Assembly (NCBI GenBank): GCA_034336665.1
Contig: CM067564.1
Coordinates: forward strand, 46,485,451-46,549,450
Direction: 5' to 3'
DNA from: Luscinia megarhynchos
Lineage: Eukaryota; Chordata; Aves; Passeriformes; Turdidae
DNA length: 64,000 bases
Shown: positions 12,776-25,461 of the stretch, one piece after another
Numbering within the stretch: position 1 is the stretch's first letter
Layout of the letters: every line of letters begins with the position of its first letter
The notes under the pieces: model-generated
The model's database searches: none
Told to the model about the DNA's origin: nothing
Seen by the model: the letters and a program-made list of their open reading frames with translations, nothing else
Translations under genes and position numbers: made by a program

Positions 12776-15700
12776 TTAATAAGTACTTAGTAAGGGGAAA
12801 AATGGCTACTACTTCCCTTTAGAGAGCTGTGTGATATCCTCAGATATCTGATTTTTAACATCTTTTTATGCTGTGGAGATTAAATTGAAGCTCTTGCTAA
12901 AAGCAAATCTCGTTTGTCACAGATTCTCCCACACTTGTCCATTAGCAGTCTTGCTGACTCATTTTCAAATTATCTGCCTCTTTTATGCATTATTTTTCTT
13001 TATTTTTTCAATTCCCTCTACTACTTCTGGCCCTCTTTGGTAAGTTTTTTATGACTCTCATCCTCTGTGTACTGACATTTTACTAATCCTTCCTCCCTTC
13101 ACTGCCTCCAGTTCACCCCCATCTATCTTTCATAGTCCCACTTTATTTTCCTTCTGAAATCAGGGAACCAAAGGGAAAAAAGGAAATCAGCACTAATGTG
13201 TGGGCTACAGATGGGATCATTATCTTACTTTGAAAGCAAAGTTATTGTAATGATGCTGGCTTGCCTTGGAGGAAGCTTAACCATCTCAATACTTGCCCAT
13301 TTTTGAGTCTGTAGTCCAAATCTAAAGCCCTACTGTGACTATAAGGATGAGCAGTGGTTCTCAGAGAATTTGGATGATTAGCAAAAACTTCCCTAATGGA
13401 GCCACTGTGATATGGAAAACAGTGGTGTAAAACCTGGATAGCATAATGCAGGAAAGGAAGGATACTGGGAGAAGAGTTTTAAAACTTGTTAGAAACTGAG
13501 GTGTACTCTGCTCCTGGACTTGAGTTTAAAAGAAACTGTGCCTCTTAATCCTCTGAGAGCCCTTAGAAATTTTGTCACCTTATCCTATTGAAATTCTAGT
13601 TTGAAAGGAAATTAGGCAGCTTTTCAAATTAAATTTTGGCTAGGATACAATTACTCATAAAACACAACCACTGAAAAAAGCTATATTCCTTGTTTATTTA
13701 TCCACACAGTACAGTCCTGTCAAAAACCACAAGTTGATGTTCACAGTCCAGTTCTTTCAAGTCACAACATTTACTTTTTCACCAATCCAAGCAATGCTGG
13801 ATTAGGAGTCTGTCAGAAGGGAGGGGTGAATTGAGGTTTTCTAGCTGATCTTCAGTCTCCACCTCCTGAATGGAGGCCTGATCTCTGAACCTGCTCTCTG
13901 GGACAGCTGAATTCAAACCAGGACTCAATCAACAACTCAAGCCAGGTCCTCACAAAAAAGCTCACAACATCTTGTATACAGAGATGTTTCCTATTCCTGT
14001 TGTTGAGGTGTTTTATCTGGAAGGATCTGACTATGCTAAGCAGTACATGCAGAGATTTCCTAACACTGGGATCAACTCAGGACCCCAAAGCAGTGGAACC
14101 ACATGAAATACCAGCAGAGGAACAGGTTAACTAGCTCAGGAACTAGCCACATCCATGTAATCCTACTACAGAACCCAATCTGTACTCTCACACCTGTCCC
14201 TTCACAAGTCATTTGGGTACCTTTGAAAGCCCTGCAGAGCACCTGAGTTACCTGAAAAGCTTGATGGCAGAAGAAAGCATACTTAATGCTGGCCACCAGT
14301 GTTCCTGAGGTCACTGAAGAAAACAAGAAACCCTCAAGGAAACTGAACCCATCACGAAGTTGGTATTAGACAGAAATGGGAATTATCCTATTCTGGAAAT
14401 ACCTATCTCTTTCTGTTGACTGTAGGATGTCCAAGACAACTATCTGAGACCAAACAGTAGTTAGACAAAGTTAAGGGAGGCAAGTCTCTCTTCCAGGGTA
14501 GATATCAAAGCAACAAAACCCTGGTTTTTTCTTTCCTAGCTCATTGCACTTGCTGAGCCAGTATAAAAAGTCAATTTTGCCAGTATAAGCAGTGTCCTCA
14601 TAAAGAAAGTGTTAGTACAGCTCTCCCTATAAAGCTGTTGAGTGTAGATGAGACTTTATTTGTTTTATTTTGGTTTTCAGCCTCCTTTATGGATTTTACT
14701 TTTATTATAAACAAACTGGAGATGTTGCTACAGTCTGTGAGTTTGCAATGGATTGTTTTTAGTGGTATCAAGGCATGTAATCACCTTGACAACAGAAGCC
14801 AAAGACACATGTTTAACAAACCAGTTTGCAGCAAGTATTTCCTATATTAATCTCTCCAAATTCAGCAAATGGGTCATTTTTCCTAACCCCAGCTTCTCAG
14901 TTTAGTTTGTTCTTGAGCTTTTGAGCTTATGATCTTTGAGTGTCCCCTACCTCTGAAGGGGAGGGAAGGTATTCAATCATGCCCCTTCAGTGCTTAATCA
15001 CAACTTTAATATGGTTTCCTTCCTGGTTGGTTGTGGCACATATTGAATTAGGAAGCAATCCTGTCCCAGATCCACAAACATGCTGCCAACCTTATTTCCT
15101 CCACTTAATGTAATCCAGTCTAGGCCTGGATAATTGTAGGCTTTTGTTACTCCCACTATGCCCTTTTCACATGCTTCTTATATGTACAGTCTATAAGTCA
15201 CTTCTTAACCCAGTTGTTCTCTCAAAACAGGTGGTCTATATTATGTTCCTTTGGGGTCTGACTCTGCTTTCATTTACCTCATCATAAATCAGGAGTAGCT
15301 GTACCAAACTGAATGGTAATAGGTCAGTGTAAAGCTGATGTAAAAGAAAGAAAAGAATTTAACATTATTTCCTGCTACTGTTCTTCTGTGGGAGAGGGAC
15401 TCAAAAGGAATTATCATACACTGCTATTATGTGGTATAACCTTTAATTTCACTTTTATGCTCCTTTTGGGGCCCTTCATTTTATAAATTGTCTCCTCCCC
15501 TCAGTGAACCAATTTTGTATGACTGAAGGGTCTGTTCAGCAGCAAAAGCTGAGTCTGTGTACTGACTAGAGCATGCCTGTGGGGCTCAGGAGCCTACCTG
15601 CTGCATAGTGAAGCTGATGCACAGTCATCTTTCTGTTATTTAATGTCTACAGTCCTTCCTCTTTCCATTTTTAAGAAATGCAGAATATGATTGCCAGAGA

Positions 15701-15904
15701 CAGAAAACTGTAGCAATAGAGCACATCACTGAGCCTGACATTGATTTTAATGGGTCCAAGATTTAGCCATCAACATTATTACAGAGCTACGAGTCACCTC
15801 ATTGAACCAGGTCCAGTCTTGCATCCAGTCTCTTCACACTTTAATTTCCTGTACTAGCCATAATCTGGAAAAGGGGATATTTGGTGGTATTTAAAAGAAA
15901 GGCA

Positions 15905-15910
<6 letters not shown>

Positions 15911-15935
<25 letters not shown>
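15911..15935. repeat. Poly-A tract, 25 A
   Basis: The longest homopolymer in the window, 25 uninterrupted A. No AATAAA precedes it within 40 bases, and no flanking direct repeat was seen. Confidence 0.95.
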
Positions 15936-18039
15936 TTGCCCAGACTCTCTGTATTTCCTTTGGTTCCATTTTTCCTGTTATCAGGTTGATCCATCCTTTC
16001 ATTCAGGAATGGAAGTCCCACATCAATCTGCACTGCAGTGTGGTAAAACAAACAGGACTGAATCACATCTGGAACATTTTTTTCCCTATTGGCAGTTGCT
16101 CAGAAAAGAATCAGAATACATTTTTCTGAAGTTTAGAGTGTGTGGATAATGAGGAAATTGTAAATGACAGCCTCTAAACAGCATGATGATATTTTTTTCC
16201 TTTTCTAAATTTTAATAAGGTAATTCAATCAGTACCAGGTTGGAGTGGAGTAAAGGGAAGGAAGAAGTCAGTTCATTGGAAAAAGCTCTTGGATTAGTGT
16301 GAAAATTGCTAGGTTTCCACTTATTTTTCTCTTTTTTTCTTTTGATTTGTGAACAACTAAGGAAGAGCATTGTCATAAACTCTTATTTCTTTCCCCAGAA
16401 TTGCAAAGAATGCTGCTCTGAATGCATCATTTCAGATTTGATTCAAGATTTTGCAACATCACTGTGCTTCTGTGCTCAAAATGGATAGACTATCTTTCAT
16501 TTTGAAGAGCTGTTACCACTTAATATCTAGCAAATCACAGCTTCAAAACTGAAGCACCCTTACTAAGAGAGCATTTTATCATCAAAACTAGAAAAAAAAT
16601 AAAGAGGCTGAAAAAATGTTTCTACTATGAAGTATCAAGTCTACAGTTTGTTTCATCAAACACAGAATTGTGTTTTCTGTCCTCCAAAGAAAAATTTTTA
16701 TTCATATCACTGCTAAACACCTCTTTAGTTCATGTCTTGGTCCTGCTAAGATATTTCCCTGTCTGTTCTCCAGGGAATGCAGTATTTTAAATGTTCTTTC
16801 ACCATCTTTAGAACAAATCTGCAAAACATGACACTGGCCATGATACTGCTTAAAAAATATGTTGGCATCATTCTTTTTCTTTCAAAAAAACATCTCAGGA
16901 CTTAAGCTCATTTCAAGAAATGCTTGATGTCGTATAATTGACTGTTCATATAATCCCTCTCTCAAAAATTATTTAACTTCAGGGATGACATATTCCATCA
17001 ATTCAGGCTCCTTTTGAGGTGGTTTAACCATATAAGAAATAGTTGAGCATTGGAGTAAACAGGATACTTTTTTGAGGAGTTTGATAAAATTCTGAGTCTT
17101 GCTTCAGCAGCTAGAGATCCTTTTTATTTGGTAGCTAACTAATGGGGAAGGGGGGGATGTATTTCCTCTTTTCTTTGAAGGAAATATTTAACTTTTTTCC
17201 AAATATTTAACCAAGCCAAAACAGTCTATATGTGTGTCTCTGACACAGGAGAAATAACTGGACCAATACCTCCCATATTGTGTATGTGCATTTTCTTTAA
17301 CTGCTTTCTTCTATGGAAAGATGTGTGAATTTTTGAGCATAAACTGTAACTGCATCTCAAAAAAAAGTTCAACCCCCACTTTGTCTTTGAGAGAAATAGT
17401 TTCAGCAGTAAAGACCAACACATGTTTTATGGCTATGAGTCCCATCTGGAAGTGGGACACATTTGCTTTAGACATGATGTGGATGTGTACACATTTCTAC
17501 CTTCATTAGGTGCAATGTCTTAGAATACTCTGAACTTTGACAATATATAAGTATGCACATGTACAAACACAAACTTGGTTTTGAGACTTGAAATTGTACA
17601 CTTAGATGGCCATTATAATATTTGACTATTTAGTCTCAGAGGTGTTATCCAGAGCAAAACCCAGTTCCTGAATGGTTTCAATGCTCTAAGATGAAGTCAG
17701 TATCTGCATCTCTCACCTCCCTATTCTCACTTGCAACATGAAGGAGAATATTTTGTTTACCCACCACCATTACTCATAGTTGGGGAGAAACATCCTTGTG
17801 AGACCAGGAGGGCTGATTCCCATCTCACTTGCTCCCAGCTCAGCACCATTTCAGACTGGGAGGACTGCACCCAGTCAGACTGGTACATGGGAGGCAAAAG
17901 CTGTCTTTGGCTGAGCTGCAGGAACCCCAGAGGACCCCCATGACAAACATCTGTGAACATAAATAGCAGCAGACTCGTCTGGCTCACCCAACTCTTTCAA
18001 AGCCCTCCCAGTGGTGTGGGTTTTGTGGGTGAGATGTTC

Positions 18040-18370
18040 AGCTCTAGGCTCATGAGCACATTCGTTTCATCAGGGCATGAGTCTGAAAACAAGGACATGA
18101 AAAGGAACGGGCACGATGGCTGGGCGTGAGCCGCCCAGAAGTCCAGGCAGGTTGTGCACATTGCTCTGCTTGGCTTGGCTTAACTTGGGAGCGAGGTGTG
18201 ATGTGAGTCAGCCCCAGGACTTGTCCAAACAGTTCCAAAAGCCTACAAGAAACATTTCTGAGGTGGGACTGGCTGGCAGTGGGAGTGGGGGAGCTGGAAG
18301 GGAAGCGCGTTCGTGGTACACGCGGGTGGCAGTCACGCAAAACCTTCACTCCTCACCGGGCAGCGACCTT
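18040..18370. promoter_or_regulatory. CpG-dense block (weak CpG-island candidate)
   Basis: By hand count there are about 14 CpG between roughly 18060 and 18370, clustered in segments such as 'ggcgtgagccgccc', 'gaagcgcgttcgtgg' and 'acacgcgggtgg'. The rest of the window has very few CpG. The block is also visibly richer in G and C than its flanks. In birds such blocks often mark promoters or first exons, and an ATG in good initiation context lies inside it at 18116. A TATA-like 'ataaatag' occurs at about 17959. Whether the block is unmethylated or transcribed cannot be seen from sequence. Confidence 0.3.
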
Positions 18371-18490
18371 GGTGTGTTTTCATGTTTACCTAAAAAGATA
18401 AAAGGTTTGTGCTTGCTCAGGAATGAAAACATGGGTAACATTCAAACAGAGGAAAGCAGAAACAGCAGTTTAAGAGGCAGGGAAATGTAA
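18116..18490 (+). CDS. Unrecognised 124-codon frame with signal-peptide-like start (doubtful)
   Basis: I do not recognise this protein. The frame starts at an ATG with A at -3 and G at +4 (a good vertebrate initiation context) inside the CpG-dense block. Residues 1-12 are polar and basic, residues 13-26 are hydrophobic (RLCTLLCLAWLNLGA), and a Cys follows at residue 28, which is the layout of a secretory signal peptide. Residue 46 begins an N-glycosylation-type NIS. A plausible splice donor (GAG|GTGGGA) sits at 18262/18263, so only the first 49 codons might be exonic; the downstream part is low in conserved features. Against it: no homologue known to me, no partner exon identified, and a 99-codon frame is open on the other strand. 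Random occurrence in a GC-richer block is the simplest alternative. Confidence 0.12.
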   Translation: MAGREPPRSPGRLCTLLCLAWLNLGARCDVSQPQDLSKQFQKPTRNISEVGLAGSGSGGAGREARSWYTRVAVTQNLHSSPGSDLGVFSCLPKKIKGLCLLRNENMGNIQTEESRNSSLRGREM

Positions 18491-19329
18491 ACCAGCACTG
18501 AGAAACGTTTGACTTTGCCTCTTTTTTTTCGCTGTAGAGGTCATGGCTGCATTGCATTGATGCAAATAGGAATGACTGAGCAGAAGGTTTTGATAATGTA
18601 GAGCAGACCTCTTCTAGGGATACTTCTTACTGTCAGAATTTGTAAGGTCCTAAAGCTAACAATATAAATATGACCACAGTGAACCCTTTCAGATTTTTTT
18701 TTAATTGTAAAGAAGGCATTGAGTTCATGATTTCTCAAACGAAAGACACTAAAGTAAAGAGCCAGAGCTTGTGAATGTGCCTGGTCTTTTGCATAATACC
18801 CAGAAAAGACCAGGTGTTTCTTGAGAATTTTTCAGCTGTTTCAGCATCTTTACCGAACACCAGGTAAAACCATGTTAGTAAATACTTTCAGACCAACATA
18901 AAATAAATGAAATTAAAGTTTAAAACTGTTGGGAGGGAGTGTTTTGTTTAAAAACATGAAGGCAGCTTCTGAGTGGATACAGATTCAGGTCGCTCCACTG
19001 TAAAACAACAATTTACATGGCATGGATTGAGCCTGTGATGTTTCTGAGGTATTGCCTTTTAACATATCTGATTTGATAGAACTGCTCAAAAAGCAGACTC
19101 CCTGTGTACAGACACAGACAGCAGGCTGCTCAGACAAAGGTTCTGATCCTTATCTTGCACCAGTTTCACACTGGTGCAATCCCATCACTACCACATATTT
19201 TGCTCTGGATCTGCTCTTGCTGCTCAGGCTTGTGTCAGCCCTGGGCCCAAAGTTTCCCTGCGAAAACCAGGAGAGAGAAAAATAGCAAAGAGCGGGGGAA
19301 AGGATCAATTTTTCATTTGACACCATGTG
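18491..19329. other. Gene-free spacer
   Basis: Unique sequence between the two CpG-bearing blocks. I see no repeat family, no convincing frame, and no strong regulatory motif. Confidence 0.6.
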
Positions 19330-19740
19330 AATCATGACTTCCTTGCGGGATGTGGTACCTCTTCCCACTCTTGGCTCCGTCTCCCATAATGCCCTTGACC
19401 TCGGAGGTCACCTGTCATTGGAAGATGAAGCTCTGAATAAACAGAGAGGACCCTGTGGTGTCTCTTATCTCTCGGTTTTGCCTCAAATCTCCGGGCGGAG
19501 TTTTAAATTATTCATCCACTGGTGCTCTCTGCGAGTTACACGTCTCCGTCACCTGCCCCCCCTTTGCTTGCCCATTTGTGAGTGAAGGCGGTATCCTTGG
19601 GAACCTTATCAGAGATCACAGATTCAGGCTCCAGAAATGAAATAAAAGAGGAAATTGGCTGTATTAGCATAAGAGGAGTCAGCCTGGAGTTGAATACACA
19701 CATCACCCAGAAGCACCACTGGCTTCTCTTATCAGCCACG
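19330..19740. promoter_or_regulatory. Candidate enhancer-like block with CpG, GATA-type and hormone-receptor-type motifs
   Basis: About ten CpG fall between 19347 and 19592 in an otherwise CpG-poor region. Motifs seen directly: TGACCTCGGAGGTCA at 19396-19410, two AGGTCA half-sites as an everted repeat with a 3-bp spacer; E-boxes CACCTG immediately after it and again near 19550; and GATA-type TTATC at 19465-19469, 19616-19620 and 19729-19733. Such clusters are typical of enhancers, but each motif is short and could occur by chance. Binding factors cannot be assigned. No frame here looks coding. Confidence 0.3.
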
Positions 19741-19759
19741 TCTGATCACCACTTCTTTA

Positions 19760-19825
19760 TACACACAGGCACACAGGCACACATGCACCACACACATGCA
19801 CACACACACACACACACACACACAC
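19760..19825. repeat. CA-rich region ending in a (CA)n microsatellite
   Basis: An interrupted CA-rich stretch (acacaggc units, then catgcacc) resolves into an uninterrupted CA run at 19799-19825, about 13 units. It is a likely polymorphic dinucleotide microsatellite. Confidence 0.95.
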
Positions 19826-21094
19826 TCCCCTCTTCAATTCCACCCAGCCCATTCCTTTGTTCCAAGCTCACATGAGGGAACACACGGAATAAGGTCAGAT
19901 GGCACGAGTTTCCTGAAGCAGTTTCCAACACTCCCAAGTTCTCCTAGGCAAAAAAAAAAGACAGCAGCATAAACAAAAATGTATTTATTTATTTATTTTG
20001 TTAACAGAAACTATGATAATCCTGTAGCCTCAGCTGGAGGGGGAAAAAGTCAGGATAAAGATTTCAGATAGAAGGGTTCTGTTATTAGTTCAAGTATGAT
20101 TTCTAGACCAATCTCACTGTTTATCTCTCTCCAGTGTCTCCATGATAATTCATAGCCATGGTTTATGAGCTTTTATTAAGAATTTAAAAATCTGATATCC
20201 ATATAGCATAATTGGACATGTTTTTGAAGATTAACACAGTGAATTTTAGAGGTGCAGATTTGTGTAATTGAAACAAATTATTTTCCTGTGCTTCCTTTTT
20301 ACATGGAGACGTTACCTCCAATACTACTTTTGTGGGAAACACTACACATTTTTCCTTCTCAATCAGAAAACTGCACTGTAAAGGAAAAAACCCAATTGTT
20401 TTATATTTTTCATGGCATGGTGAATTGGAAATTTAAAATTCTGCCTTATGTTTTTTGGGTCATGATTGTACACATGGTTTTGTACTTTGCTGCGTGTAGT
20501 TTTACTGATGAACATTTTTGTTCTCAGAGTTGCTGTTGGTCTGGTGGAACCTGCTGCCCCTGTTGCTATTCAATCTGGTAACTGGAGAAAAGAAATATAT
20601 CAGAGGGAATTTGCACTACACACAATGGAAAACATCAACTTTGCTCACATTTTAGGATGATTTTTCTCCATCTTGAAAAAAAATAGCAGAAATTAATGTC
20701 CCATCTTTTGAGAGCTGTTATTTTGTTAATATCCAAATTTGGTAATTTCCATGCAGGGTTTTACTCATGGCAATATCACCATATCTCTACAGAATGAAGC
20801 TCCTTTGTTCTCTAATGAATATTACCAACATCACACAGTAAACATGCATTGGCTTTACACATTTTAAGTGGCAGGATAAAGTCTATGACCCTTAATTAAG
20901 CAGAGCTTTAACTGGAATGAAAATGAAATCAAAAAACAAACTAACAAAATCCCCAAAAATCTTTCTTCATTTCTAATGATGGAAGCAAGGTGAAATCTGA
21001 AGGTCTTTGAATTTTTGGGTCAAAAAATGCAAAAAGAAAGCAGCTCCAGTTGTCCTCTCAATATTTTTTTTATATTGGAGTTAGTATTTGTACA

Positions 21095-21188
21095 GATAAT
21101 GATAATGATGATGATGATGGTGATGATGATGATAATAATAATAATATTATTGTTATTATTATTATTATCATCATCATCATCATCATCA
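21095..21188. repeat. Compound (GAT)n(AAT)n(ATT)n(ATC)n microsatellite, self-complementary
   Basis: About 94 bp made of GAT units, then AAT, then ATT (one GTT), then ATC. Because ATC and ATT are the complements of GAT and AAT, the left and right halves pair with each other around the central AATATT at 21143-21148. This gives an imperfect hairpin or cruciform with an AT-rich centre. Frames through it encode only Asp/Asn/Ile runs and are not genes. Confidence 0.95.
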
Positions 21189-24100
21189 ATATTTATACTG
21201 GGTTCATTCATGTTACCATGGATAAAAGATAAGATGGTAATTCAATAATTCTGCCCATTTATTCAAAGAGAGCTATGAATTTCTAGGGGTATTTGTTCCA
21301 TTTCCCCTTTGATCTCTGCAGAGTCCTCCCCGTGTCCTTACCATCCAGAGTAACATCTCTGCTCAGAGGGCCTTGATGATGTTTGGAGGAAGGGATTGTT
21401 GTGTCATACAGAATCAGCCTTAATTGGATTTGAGTGGGAGGCATGGTGTATTAGTTTGTAGCCATATGCAGGACTGATGCCAAATTATTCCACAAAATGA
21501 GTCTGGATCTACTGAAGTTGTTGTGAAAACAGCCCTTGACCTCAGAAAAGCTGAGCATACACCCTTAATACCCACCTCTGCTCCTGCAGTACTCATCAGT
21601 GTAGGAGGCCATGGTATCACAAGAGGGTAGCTGGGAGGAAGATGAGGGTGATAAGAAGAGCAGGGTTCACTTTTAGCCTTAACATTCTTCTTCAGTTCCT
21701 TATTTATATGTAAGTTGTGCTAATCTGACCAAGAGAAAAAACATCTGCTTTGCAATGTCAACAGCAGAAAATGAGGAGTGTCATTACAACTTCTATTTGT
21801 GTCACTTCTGCAGGTTGAAAAGGAAAATCTATGCATTAATTAAAATTTTTTTACAGATGATAGCAATTAAAGCAGCAAGGAGAGCTGAAAACATAGTGAC
21901 TTCTGTTAAACAAGATTAAACTTGTTCTTTGACTAATTCAGTCCATCCAGCTGAATGGAGCTGCTGTAAAATTGGAGCCTCAGGTAGTCAATGGAGCTCA
22001 ATCTCACTTGGGTCAGTCACGCCCTGGAGTACTTGATTATGTGTGATCTTAAACAGAGAAGTTGGGAAACAAATGCTCTTCAATTCTGTTTCAGTGCATG
22101 GGCATAGAATGAGAATGGACCAGAGATCTTAAAATATGAAGGCAACGTTGTAAAGGTGTGAAGTGAGCTGATAGGAGACACTGGTCTTTTCTCTGTCACC
22201 AAGATCAGTGTTTCACCATCAGACTTGGTGAGATCAAGATTTAATCTTTCTGAATATTCCTGAAGTCAGTTGGAGCTTCCCAGATAAAAATACTTTTCAT
22301 CACGCAAACTTTCTAGTATTTCTTTGTGGTGGAGTTATGACATAGATTACCATTCTTCTAAGGCATGGAAAATCCCACAGACTGTGCAGACTGGAGAAAA
22401 ATCACCATTTCTGTTTAACTTGGTGTTGCAGCACCACGTGGGGGAGCTTCCAACCCTTGCCATGGAGCTGGGCTCTGGTCAAGGTATAATATACTAAAGA
22501 GTTCAGATTCTAAATAAATATATCTTATTAACTATACTTCTAATGAAAATATATTTACAGAACTGCATATAAGGCTTGTGAATTTAATGGAAAAGAGCTT
22601 TCATGTAAAATAAGTGAGGGGTTGATATTTCCTTATTAAAAGACATCATCTCTTTTAACCCATTAGGATGTCAAATTTTATTTTCTTCCAAGTTTTCTGG
22701 TTCTGCAAACATGTTTTTTACACAGAAACACTTCATTCTGTACAAAATTGGAATCTTTAAGAACAGAATTACCATGTCCTCTGGAACTCCATGGCAGTAC
22801 AGCTTCTAATCCAGCTACCTCAAATAAACTAAGCTGTACTCATCATGCCTGAGGCAACTCTTTCTCCTGAAAGCCTCTGACCTCCCTGTAAATCCAGGTA
22901 GTTTCCATGCACTGGCTCTGTGTAACTCATGTGGCCAAGCTTTCTGTCTTTTCCCAACCAGCAGAACAAGCAATCTATTTATTTATTTCTTGAACAAAAG
23001 TTGATATGTTTACACAATCCCACACGAGTTTGGGACTCAGGAACATGTGCCTAAAGGTAAGCAGTAAGTCAGCCTTGAAAAGGGCTCTACAAAGGGTTCT
23101 TGAGTCAGTCTGCAGTTCTGGTGTGAGTCACTGCAGTGTATTCCCACTTACTGGGAAAGAGGCAATTGCTTGTCTGAGCAAAATGGATGGCAGCCTGGAG
23201 GGGCAGAAAGCTGCAAAATTCCCTTTTCTGCAATAAGTGCATTGTGACAAGTTGGCTGCCTAGTGTTCACCTCACAGAGAAACAAAACCCTTTATTTCAA
23301 GAACTGAGACGCAGCTTCTTTAATCCCAGGTTTTGGAAGCTGAAGCTTGCATAACAAAACAAATCTGCATGTGTCTGCAGCTCATTAATTCATTAGAACA
23401 TCCTACTGATAACAAACCTTGGTCTACAGGAGTTCTTAATTTTGAATATGTGCTATCTTTTGAATTCTCCCCCACTTCTCAAATATACATTTGTGAAGAG
23501 ATGGTCATTGGAATTTAACTTTTACCTTTTGCATCTACAGGTCTCAAAGCACAGAGCAGTTGGGGTTTCAGCATTTGTCTAATGATGATCTGTCTTTTTA
23601 TATGTGCAAAAATGCCAAAGTACCCTTTTGTGTTTTCTCCTGCAAAAAATTGATTAGCAAATGTATGTCATTTGTCATTTATGTAAAACAGGGTTATATT
23701 ATGCCTATTTTATGTGCAAGTGAGCAGAGCCACAGAAGACATTTTGGAACTTGGTCAAAGCTCTTTATTCAGAGCTAAACCTCAGAATTCCAGTCTGGAT
23801 ACCATTCCCATCATCAGCTGGCTTTTGCATTTTGATAGTGTCCAGGGATAGTATCTAAGAGCTCTCTTTCTCCATGGGGACCAAGATCTGAATCTATGCT
23901 ATCTATGAATCACAGAGCAGATACATGGATGCAATGAACAAAGAACGTCTGGGGAGCTCTCTAGAGATGATCATCTTTATGTTTCTATTTCCTAATAAAG
24001 GCTTAAATTATTTCCTTTTGCACTGAAGAAATAGATACCCATTTCTTATCTAGGAGACCAAAGGAGCATCAACACATTGCTACTGGAAAAGCCCACACAT

Positions 24101-25122
24101 TCCTATGTAACCTTTACATTTCTGGGAAAAAACTGTTTTATAATTAAAGCTACACGAGGTGCATCTGAGTTCTGTTTACACATGTACTAAAACCTGTCCC
24201 AGCTGTTTTCCTTTTCCTGGTTCTGTAGGTAAAACCAGAGTATTTATTCTCCCTCTCCATCAACTAAAAGCCTGTATTCAAATGAACAACTATCATATTT
24301 TATAGGGAACTTTTAGCTCCCAAACTGCACTTCAAGAAAATTTCAGGGATAGTATTATAAAAGATGTTTTGGAGACAAGACTCCATTTATGCATACAAAT
24401 TTGGAAAACTAGCATTTACCTGGGAGGCAAAATATTCAATGTTCAGTGTAGAAAACATATTCTAAAGACCCAAGAAAAAAAAAAGCTTTTCTCCTGGAGA
24501 ATTCTGTGCTGCTTTTTGGATGGTGGTGAATTTCAGGTGCTAATAACCTGGAAAGAATTCACACCAATGTAGGAAACAACTGCTCATGTCCAAACTAGTC
24601 ATGGAAATGAGTTCTGTATGTGGCCCTGTTCTTCCACTAAGAAATGCAATAAGGTAAAGGGTATTGCAAATTTTTCTGCATTCACATTTTATTTAGGTTA
24701 GGATTTCCCTGTCATGTGCTGAACTGGGATCTCACAGCCCTGGTTACAGGGAGAGTGCAGGCAGGTGAATTGGTCTGAGTACAGGAATGAACTTCCAGAT
24801 ATCTCACATGGCCAGGACTTTGTGGGGAAAAGACCACAAAGTTCACTACACTGGTGCCAGCAATCTGGCAACTGGTAATGTAATAAAACAAACAAAAATA
24901 AGCCACTAATTTTTAACATTCTGACTTTTTGCATTTCCCAAACCTGTCAACAATGAGCCATAATTTATGTACAGACTTATGGAAGCACATGAAACATTCT
25001 CTGCCTCCCTGGGTATCATCCCAGAATGCCCCCACAGACATCAAAAACAAGCTTGGATTGGGATTTCCCCCAACTGCTGGGATGTCTTTTTTTAGGGAAT
25101 TTTAGGTGGGTTTTGGCTGCTT

Positions 25123-25167
25123 TTTGTTTGTTTGCTTGTTTGTTTTGTTTTGTTTTGTTTTGTTTTG
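25123..25167. repeat. TTTG/TTTTG microsatellite
   Basis: TTTG-type units grade into about six TTTTG pentamers. A very similar array occurs at 59023-59066. Confidence 0.9.
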
Positions 25168-25461
25168 AACAGCAACAGTGATCACCTGAAAACAAGGAGC
25201 TAATGAGCTCCCCACTTGCATGGAATGGGGACTAAGGTAAGGAATCATAATTCTTATCAAACTGTAACTATCCATTTCAATTTTAGATCTAGGTTATTGT
25301 CACACTGGTAGGAAACATCATTTTTCAGGAGTTTTCCTAAATGCTCTGAGCTGTCTCTGAAGAACCTCAGTTTTCTACACCCATTGTATGGAGAACCATA
25401 AGGAAAGGTAGACAAGTAAATCTGGCCAGGTGAGTTTGAATACCTCCAGTAGAGTGTTTTA

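Larger units (their letters stand above)
12179..18039. other. Gene-free stretch, one ancient CR1 piece
   Basis: Apart from the old CR1 fragment at 12660-12775 and the A25 tract at 15911-15935, this is unique DNA. No frame exceeds about 85 codons and none resembles a known protein. A splice-acceptor-like sequence with a 29-codon frame at about 16380-16487 was considered and dropped. Confidence 0.65.
19826..25461. other. Gene-free stretch
   Basis: It holds the trinucleotide repeat at 21095-21188 and a TTTG/TTTTG repeat at 25123-25167. A good 3' splice-acceptor-like sequence at about 23520-23540 opens an 80-codon frame to 23778, with AATAAA at 23994. An acceptor/donor pair at 22963/23056 has stops in all three frames. 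No gene can be named. Confidence 0.6.

Noticed and set aside
16380..16487. 'ttatttctttccccag' acceptor followed by a Cys-rich 29-codon frame
   Set aside because: Short, unrecognised, no donor or poly-A signal in place; probably chance.
21015..21248. Frames with Asp, Asn, Ile, Met or Ser runs
   Set aside because: Direct translation of the GAT/AAT/ATT/ATC microsatellite.
22964..23055. Acceptor (ccaaccag/cag) to donor (AAAG|GTAAGC) pair
   Set aside because: All three frames contain a stop between the sites; it could only be a non-coding exon, with no other support.
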